Source: Acidimicrobiaceae bacterium
GTDB taxonomy: Bacteria; Actinomycetota; Acidimicrobiia; Acidimicrobiales; Aldehydirespiratoraceae
Assembly (NCBI GenBank): GCA_009840695.1
Contig: VXNG01000271.1
Coordinates: forward strand, 1-8,034
Direction of reading: 5' to 3'
Length of the DNA: 8,034 nt
In this document: one piece after another, positions 1 through 4,806 of the stretch
Numbering within the stretch: position 1 is the stretch's first letter
Layout: each line of letters starts with the position of its first letter
Program-made: the position numbers and the translations under genes
The notes under the pieces: model-generated
Databases searched by the model: none
Told to the model about the DNA's origin: nothing
Seen by the model: the letters and a program-made list of their open reading frames with translations, nothing else

Positions 1-795
1 CTGGGCGGTCTTGATGGACAGGCCTCCGGCGTCGAACGTGATCCCCTTGCCCACGTAGGCCAGCGTCGCGGCCGGGTCGCCCTCGGGCTCGTAGGTGAGC
101 TCCACGTAGCGGGGCGGATGGGTGCTGCCCCGGTTGACGCCGAGCAAGCCGCCCAGGCGCTGCTTCTTGATCTCGGTCTCGGTCCAGACCTTCGACTTGA
201 GTCCGGCCTTGCGGGCTACCGCGACAGCCTTGCGAGCGAAGGCCGGGGCGGTGAGCGAGCCGCCGGGCTCGTTGGACAGATCGCGGGCCACGCACACGCC
301 CGCCGCGATGGTGGAGCCGCGGGCCAGGGCTTCCTTGGCCGCGGCCGAAGTGCTGCCCACCACGTCGACCCGGGCCAGCCTGGGGGCGCCGTTGCCGACG
401 TCGGCGGACGACTTGTAGACGGTGTAGCGGTAGCCGCCCAGGATCACGCCCTCGGCCAGCGCCTGGCGGGCCGCGGCGTCGTTGATGGCGGAATCGGCAG
501 GAAGTCGCACCGCCGCCCGTGCGTGGCGTGAGCAGGCGCGGGCCAACGCCGCTCCCGCTCGCCGGACGGTGGTCGCGGTCACTTCGGAGGCCGGGCCTAC
601 ACCGACCAACCCGGTGAAGCCGCCATCAACGGGCTGCAGATGGACCTGCTCCGCATTGCCCGCGAAGCCGGCCGTGTCCAGCACCGCTCCGTCGAAGCCG
701 TCTACGCCGGCCTCGACATCCTCGGCGGTGACGAGAGAAACGCTGGCGGTGGCGGCCTTGGGAACCGAGCGCACCGCAGTGACTGTTATCGGCAT
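1..795 (-). CDS. pepA: Leucyl aminopeptidase, M17 family (3' end cut by window edge)
   Basis: This is the N-terminal 265 residues of a cytosolic M17 leucyl aminopeptidase, a two-metal exopeptidase that removes N-terminal residues from peptides; the left edge of the window cuts it. The last visible residues read VGKGITFDAGGLSIKTAQ. Lys250 and Asp255 match the first metal-binding Lys and Asp of the family, and Lys262, twelve residues after Lys250, matches the catalytic Lys. ARDLSNEPG is also typical of M17. The family is usually about 490-500 residues, so roughly 230 C-terminal residues with the remaining metal ligands lie outside. The ATG at 793-795 is the first start after an in-frame TAG four codons upstream; no good Shine-Dalgarno site precedes it. 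The gene follows the LigD-type gene after 97 nt that contain a strong inverted repeat, so it may be a separate transcript. Leucyl aminopeptidase is also close to dlaT and lipB in M. tuberculosis. Confidence 0.93.
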   Translation of the reverse strand, partial: MPITVTAVRSVPKAATASVSLVTAEDVEAGVDGFDGAVLDTAGFAGNAEQVHLQPVDGGFTGLVGVGPASEVTATTVRRAGAALARACSRHARAAVRLPADSAINDAAARQALAEGVILGGYRYTVYKSSADVGNGAPRLARVDVVGSTSAAAKEALARGSTIAAGVCVARDLSNEPGGSLTAPAFARKAVAVARKAGLKSKVWTETEIKKQRLGGLLGVNRGSTHPPRYVELTYEPEGDPAATLAYVGKGITFDAGGLSIKTAQ

Positions 796-835
796 CCGGT
801 CAGGCTAACGGCGGGCCGCCCACCCCTCGCAGCCG

Positions 836-882
836 GAATTGGCAGCAGAATGCACGCATACCGTGCACAACGCTGCCAATTC
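836..882. repeat. Two-tier inverted repeat (possible terminator or operator)
   Basis: The outer arms are perfect 11-base complements: GAATTGGCAGC at 836-846 and GCTGCCAATTC at 872-882. Inside a 4-by-4 unpaired segment (847-850 and 868-871) lies a second perfect 6-bp stem, TGCACG at 851-856 and CGTGCA at 862-867, closing a 5-base loop. On the minus strand it starts 10 nt after the stop codon of the LigD-type gene and ends 40 nt before the pepA start. It lacks the T-run of a classical intrinsic terminator. It could be a U-tract-free terminator, an mRNA 3' stabiliser, a regulator-binding palindrome for pepA, or a dispersed repeat. The structure is directly visible; its role is not. Confidence 0.75.
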
Positions 883-892
883 GCTCCGGGGG

Positions 893-1801
893 CTAGGAGG
901 ACGGGGCGGGGAGGTCCTGCTCGACGGTCAGCGTGGGCGCGAACAGGTCGCCGAGTTGTTCAACCCGGTCCAGCGCTTCGGGGGCGGTGAACGACAGCGG
1001 CTCGCCGTCGGCCCCGTCGGACACCTCGTCCCAGGTGATCGGCGCGGACACGGTGGGACGGTCGCGGCCCCTCAGCGAGTAGGGGGCGATGGTGGTCTTG
1101 AAGCGGGCGTTCTGGCTCCAGTCGATGAACACCTTCCCCGGTCGGAGGCTGCGCTTCATCACCGACACCACCAGCGCCGGCAGGCGCTTCTCGAGCAGCT
1201 GGGCCACGGCCAGGGCGAAGCCGGCCGCGTGGTCGTGGGAGTGCGGCCGGTTGAGGGGCACGTAGAGCTGCATCCCCTTGCTGCCTGATGTCTTGGGCCA
1301 TCCGGCCAGTCCGACCGACTCCAGAACCTCGCGGACATGCAGGGCCACCTGGCAGCACTCGACGATCGTGGCCGGCCTGCCCGGATCGAGGTCGAACACG
1401 ACCATGGTGGGCGAGTCGAGATCGCCGCAGCGGGCCATCGGAGCGTGGATCTCCAGCGCAGCGAGGTTGGCCGACCATGCCAGCGCGGCCACTGAGTCGA
1501 GGCGGCAGTATTCGATCGGCCCTCCCCTGTCGCCCGGACCACGGCACGTGGGAACCCAGTCGGGACGGTGCTTGGGGCAGCGCTTCTCGAAGAATGATTC
1601 GGCGGTCACGCCGTCGGGCCAGCGACGCAGGGTCACGCCCCGGTCGCCGACGTGGGGGAGCATCACCGGAGCGACCCTCACGTAGTAGTCGATCACCTGC
1701 GCCTTGGTGAACCCCGTCAGCGGGTACATGACCTTTTCGAGGTTGCTGACCGACAGCCGGCGCCCATCGATGGTTACGGGCACGCGCTCGGGTGCGCTCA
1801 C
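893..1801 (-). CDS. Stand-alone LigD-type end-joining polymerase/primase domain
   Basis: This is a 302-residue protein of the LigD polymerase (archaeo-eukaryotic primase) family, which fills gaps and adds nucleotides at broken DNA ends during non-homologous end joining with Ku. Visible motifs are VSNLEKVMYP at 18-27, EYCRLDSVAALAWSANLAALE at the centre, the metal-binding pair Asp137 and Asp139 in FDLDP, the nucleotide-binding loop TSGSKGMQ at 171-178, and DWSQN at 227-231 with the third acidic residue, followed by KTTIAPYSLRGR. At position 178 a Gln replaces the His usual in Mycobacterium and Pseudomonas LigD. No phosphoesterase or ATP-dependent ligase domain is attached and none is encoded elsewhere in the window, so sealing must come from another locus. 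The GTG at 1799-1801 is forced as the first start by an in-frame TAG at 1811-1813. It lies 44 nt after ku, almost certainly in the same transcript. Confidence 0.93.
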   Translation of the reverse strand: MSAPERVPVTIDGRRLSVSNLEKVMYPLTGFTKAQVIDYYVRVAPVMLPHVGDRGVTLRRWPDGVTAESFFEKRCPKHRPDWVPTCRGPGDRGGPIEYCRLDSVAALAWSANLAALEIHAPMARCGDLDSPTMVVFDLDPGRPATIVECCQVALHVREVLESVGLAGWPKTSGSKGMQLYVPLNRPHSHDHAAGFALAVAQLLEKRLPALVVSVMKRSLRPGKVFIDWSQNARFKTTIAPYSLRGRDRPTVSAPITWDEVSDGADGEPLSFTAPEALDRVEQLGDLFAPTLTVEQDLPAPSS

Positions 1802-1845
1802 TGCTCGAACCTACCCAGCACTGCCGCCCCAGTGGCCGGCGGTCT

Positions 1846-2742
1846 TCACGCGGACTTGCGTACCTTCTCGGCCGGTTCCTCCTGCGCGGCTCCGGAGTCC
1901 GACGTGGCGTCGGTGTCATCGGTCTTGGGCTTGCCTGCCGCGGGGTGACGCTTGCGGGCCTCCTTGGCCGCAGCTACCGAGGCCTCCAGCGCGGCCATCA
2001 GGTCCACGACCGTGTCGGAGGTCGGAGCCGCCGAGGCCACTGTTGCCGTGGTGTCGCCGGACGCCTTGCGCTCGATCAGCTCCAGCACCGCCTCCCGGTA
2101 GGAGTCCGTGTAGCGGCCTGGCTCGAACTGGGCTTCAAGGGCGGCGATGAGCTGGCGGGCCATGGCTGTCTCGCGCTCCTCCACCTCTATGTCGCCGAGC
2201 CCGTCGAAGCCGTCGATCTCGTCGGGTGCGACCAGCTCATCGGAGTAGACCATGGTTGACAGCATCAGCCGCCCTTCAACAGGACGGATAGCGGCCAGAT
2301 GCTGCTTGGAGCGCATCACGAAACCGCAGATGGCCACCTTGTTGGCCTCATCCATGGCCTCGGCCAGCAGCTTGTAGGGCTTGGCCGCGGCCTCGTCGGG
2401 AACCAGGTGGTAGGCGCTGTCGTAGAAGACGGGATCGATGTCGGCTAGGTCGATGAAGGCGTCGATGTCGATGGTGCGGGCCGCGACCGGGGCCAGCTCC
2501 TCCAGCTCGCGGTCGGTGACGGTGACATAGTCACCCGACGCCAGCTCGTAGCCCTTAATAATCCGCTCGGGCGGCAACTCCTTGTCATCGGCCGACGACA
2601 CCTTCTTGTAGCGCACACGGGCCCCGGTCTCGGCGTCGAGCTGGTTGAAACGCACGTTCTTGCGGCTCACCGCGCTGAAGAGCTGCACGGGAATCGTGAC
2701 CAGTCCGAAGCTGATCGATCCCTTCCAGATCACTCTCGGCAC
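1846..2742 (-). CDS. ku: Ku protein, bacterial non-homologous end joining
   Basis: This is a 298-residue bacterial Ku, the homodimeric ring that binds DNA double-strand ends and recruits LigD-type enzymes. It opens with MPRVIWKGSISFGLVTIPV, the characteristic N-terminal strand of the family. The core continues through YKLLAEAM, KVAICGFVMRSKQHLAAIRP and LMLSTMVYSDEL, and ends near residue 256 with VVDLMAALEASV, the conserved region after the core that is linked to LigD interaction. The tail (257-298) is a short basic then mixed-charge extension (AKEARKRH, AEKVRKSA), shorter than the long Lys/Ala-rich tails of some mycobacterial-type Ku proteins. The GTG start at 2740-2742 was chosen because GAGGAGG lies 6 nt upstream and the translation begins exactly where the family does; the reading frame is open far upstream but that extension overlaps the membrane-protein gene. 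The LigD-type polymerase follows after 44 nt. Confidence 0.96.
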   Translation of the reverse strand: MPRVIWKGSISFGLVTIPVQLFSAVSRKNVRFNQLDAETGARVRYKKVSSADDKELPPERIIKGYELASGDYVTVTDRELEELAPVAARTIDIDAFIDLADIDPVFYDSAYHLVPDEAAAKPYKLLAEAMDEANKVAICGFVMRSKQHLAAIRPVEGRLMLSTMVYSDELVAPDEIDGFDGLGDIEVEERETAMARQLIAALEAQFEPGRYTDSYREAVLELIERKASGDTTATVASAAPTSDTVVDLMAALEASVAAAKEARKRHPAAGKPKTDDTDATSDSGAAQEEPAEKVRKSA

Positions 2743-2748
2743 TGTTGG

Positions 2749-2755
2749 CCTCCTC
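2749..2755 (-). promoter_or_regulatory. Strong Shine-Dalgarno site of ku
   Basis: GAGGAGG on the minus strand is separated by 6 nt from the GTG at 2740-2742. It settles the ku start against the much longer open frame. It is the best ribosome binding site in the window, in contrast to the genes of the upstream block, which mostly lack one and may depend on translational coupling. Confidence 0.85.
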
Positions 2756-2763
2756 GTTCCGGC

Positions 2764-2789
2764 CCGGGTCCGGAGAAGCCGGAACCCGG
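2764..2789 (-). terminator. GC-rich hairpin between the membrane-protein gene and ku
   Basis: On the + strand CCGGGTCCGG at 2764-2773 pairs with CCGGAACCCGG at 2779-2789, with one bulged A and a 5-base loop. In minus-strand RNA it begins about 30 nt after the stop of the membrane-protein gene and ends about 10 nt before the ku Shine-Dalgarno site. No U-run follows, so it may be a GC-rich terminator without a U-tract or a structure in the ku leader. A second, weaker stem (CGGTGC at 2787-2792 with GCACCG at 2803-2808) shares bases 2787-2789, so the two cannot be fully formed together. Confidence 0.45.
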
Positions 2790-2819
2790 TGCACAGGCCT
2801 CCGCACCGCTTGAATGAGT

Positions 2820-3674
2820 CTAGGGGGCGAGCAGGATGCGGGCCACCAGGTCCTGGCCGAAGGCGGTGACGATGGCCAGGTACACCAGGCCGGTGGCGGC
2901 CATCACCGCGGAGTACTGGCGCTCGCGCAGCGCGGCTCTCGCTACCGCCACCAGCAGAAGTGTCGTGGCGGTAGAGGCGACCCAGAACCAGCCCAGCAGG
3001 CCGTTGTAGCCGTCGTCGATGGTCCCGTTCAGCACCGACACCATGCCCGTGGGCCACAGCATCACGATCGTCTCGGGCACCCAGAGCACCGCCGCGGCCC
3101 GGATCATCTGCAGCAGCGGCCCGCGGGCCAGGCCGGGCTGGACCAAGTACCAGTGGCCCAGCAGCATCGCGCTCAGCACCGCCCCGCAGAACAGCGCGCC
3201 GACAAGGGTGCGAGCCACCGCCAGCCCGAGCGGACCCCCAGCCCCGATCGCGCCGAGGAGGGTCGCCAGCAGCCCCACCGTGGCCGCCGCCAGATCCAGC
3301 GCGGGAGGGAACTCGGGCGCAAGAGGATCGAAGCGGGCCTCGGCCCGGTCGATACCGGTCATCTCCGCCACCCGGGCCGACCGGCGCGCCACCTGGGCCC
3401 GCTGACCGGCCACGCCCGCCGACCGGCGCGCCACGGAGACCGCTCCCGCGACCAGCCCGACGCAGACGAAGACCATCGTGACCGCCTCGCGGCTCCAGGT
3501 CGGCTCGGCCATTAGTGCGGTGACCAGAGAGCCGGTGGCCAGCGCCAGGAACACTCCCCGCATCAGCCAGCCGTAGCCGAGCCCGACCTCGCGGCGGCGG
3601 GTGGTCACCCACAGGAAGAACCACCCGCCCGCGGCCCAGCCGACCAGCAGGGTGGCGGCGTCGAGTTCGACCAT
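2820..3674 (-). CDS. Polytopic membrane protein of unknown function
   Basis: I do not recognise this 284-residue protein. It is an integral membrane protein with about eight hydrophobic segments, roughly at residues 6-24, 35-55, 64-82, 126-145, 150-173, 189-207, 225-245 and 255-272. A basic, soluble stretch at about 83-122 (ARRSAGVAGQRAQVARRSAR and following) separates segments 3 and 4 and probably faces the cytoplasm. Possibly diagnostic local sequence is LLGHWYLVQPGL at 171-182 at the end of segment 5; its His-Trp-Tyr cluster could be functional but I cannot assign it. There is no signal peptide apart from the first membrane segment. The ATG at 3672-3674 lies 18 nt after the M24 peptidase stop, without a clear Shine-Dalgarno site, which suggests the same transcript. 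M. tuberculosis also has a membrane-protein gene (Rv2219) after lipA, but this one does not resemble it as I recall that protein, so I do not claim homology. Confidence 0.85.
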   Translation of the reverse strand: MVELDAATLLVGWAAGGWFFLWVTTRRREVGLGYGWLMRGVFLALATGSLVTALMAEPTWSREAVTMVFVCVGLVAGAVSVARRSAGVAGQRAQVARRSARVAEMTGIDRAEARFDPLAPEFPPALDLAAATVGLLATLLGAIGAGGPLGLAVARTLVGALFCGAVLSAMLLGHWYLVQPGLARGPLLQMIRAAAVLWVPETIVMLWPTGMVSVLNGTIDDGYNGLLGWFWVASTATTLLLVAVARAALRERQYSAVMAATGLVYLAIVTAFGQDLVARILLAP

Positions 3675-3692
3675 TGCGGCGAGGCAGGCCGC

Positions 3693-4796
3693 TCAGGCGA
3701 CGACGGCCAGGTGGTGGTCGGCGCGGTTGAGGGGGTCGGGACCGGCCGGCGACGCGGCCACGATGTCCTCCAGGCGTGCCCCCCACCGACCGGGCACGTA
3801 GATCCCCGGCTCGACCGAGAAGGCGTTGCCGGCCGCCAGTGGCTGATGGTTACCCTCCACGATGTAGGGGTCCTCGTGGGCCTCGGTCCCGATCCCGTGG
3901 CCGGTGCGGTGCACGAAGTACTCGCCGTAGCCGGCCGCGGCGATGATCGACCGTGCCGCTCGGTCCACCTCTTGGGCGGGCGTGCCCACGACAGCCGCGG
4001 CCACGCCGGCAGCCTGCGCTTCGAAGAGGACTTCGTAGAGCTCGTCGAACTCGCGTGGCGGCTCTCCGGTGTACACGCAGCGGGTGATGTCGGAGCAGTA
4101 CCCCACGCCGTCGCCGCCCACCATCGTGCCGCCGAAGTCGCACAGCACGACCTCATCGGTGCCGATCACACGGCCGCCGGGCTCGTGATGGGGGCTGGCC
4201 GCGTTGGCACCGGCGGCCACGATGGCGAAGTTCACTCGATCATGGCCCTCAGCCACGATCTGTCGGCCCAGCTCGGCCGAGACCTCGGCCTCGGTCCGCC
4301 CCACCAATTCGATCTCGCCCCGCTGGAGCCGGCCCGCGATCCGGTCTACCGCCGCGCCGGCGGACCGCAGGCGCTCGATCTCGTCGGCAGTCTTAGCCGA
4401 GCGGATGGGTGCGGTCACCTCCGAGCCGCGCCTCCACACCGCGTCCGGCATGGCCCCCATCAACTCCACCAGGAACCGGGACCACATGTGGTCGCCAACG
4501 GTGGCCACCGCCGCCGCTCCGGCTAGGCCGGCCACGATGGCCACCGGGTCCTCGGTCTCGTCCCAGGGCCTCACGTCGAATACTTCGGGACGCTCCACCA
4601 CCCGGGGAGCCTCCATACGGGGCACGACCAGAGTGGCCGCGCCGTCGCGGGGCACGACCAGCATGGTGAGCCGCTCCAGCGGCATGGCCTCGTAGCCGCA
4701 GAAGTACGGCAGGTCGGCACCCACCGACAGCAGCAGCACGTCGACGCCCTGCTCGGCCATCAACTCCCTGGCCCTGTCCAGCCGACTGGCGAACAT
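3693..4796 (-). CDS. M24 family metallopeptidase (Xaa-Pro dipeptidase/aminopeptidase-like)
   Basis: This 367-residue cytosolic enzyme has the two-domain plan of prolidase-like M24 peptidases: a creatinase N-terminal domain (about 1-130, containing VDVLLLSVGADLPYFCGYEA) and a pita-bread catalytic domain (about 135-360). All five expected metal ligands are visible: Asp220 (LCDFGG), Asp236 (CSDITR), His300 (RTGHGIG), Glu329 (VEPGIY) and Glu343 (RLEDI); His307 in HEDPY matches the substrate-side His. The first two Asp residues are 16 apart rather than the usual 11 because of extra Gly-rich residues (VGGDGV). Cleavage of Xaa-Pro peptides is the likely activity, but some members act on other C-N bonds. 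The ATG at 4794-4796 is chosen: it is 10 nt after the LipB-LipA stop and starts the normal N-terminal helix. The frame stays open to 4964, but that part is a shadow over lipA. Confidence 0.93.
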   Translation of the reverse strand: MFASRLDRARELMAEQGVDVLLLSVGADLPYFCGYEAMPLERLTMLVVPRDGAATLVVPRMEAPRVVERPEVFDVRPWDETEDPVAIVAGLAGAAAVATVGDHMWSRFLVELMGAMPDAVWRRGSEVTAPIRSAKTADEIERLRSAGAAVDRIAGRLQRGEIELVGRTEAEVSAELGRQIVAEGHDRVNFAIVAAGANAASPHHEPGGRVIGTDEVVLCDFGGTMVGGDGVGYCSDITRCVYTGEPPREFDELYEVLFEAQAAGVAAAVVGTPAQEVDRAARSIIAAAGYGEYFVHRTGHGIGTEAHEDPYIVEGNHQPLAAGNAFSVEPGIYVPGRWGARLEDIVAASPAGPDPLNRADHHLAVVA

Positions 4797-4806
4797 GGCC
4801 GTAAGC

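Noticed and set aside
1819..1834. Small hairpin (CACTG/CAGTG) between ku and the LigD-type gene
   Set aside because: A 5-bp stem with no U-run is easily found by chance at this GC content, and the 44-nt gap suggests a shared transcript.
2814..3515. Plus-strand 233-residue open frame
   Set aside because: It is antisense to the membrane protein, rich in His/Arg/Gly/Gln, with no recognisable motif; typical antisense shadow in high-GC DNA.
1846..3786. A 646-residue open frame joining a long N-terminal extension to Ku
   Set aside because: The extension is Arg/Gly/Pro-rich shadow translation over the membrane-protein gene. The GTG at 2740-2742 with GAGGAGG 6 nt upstream gives a normal-length Ku.
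3711..4526. Plus-strand 271-residue open frame
   Set aside because: It is antisense to the M24 gene and its length is explained by codon bias of the real gene on the other strand.
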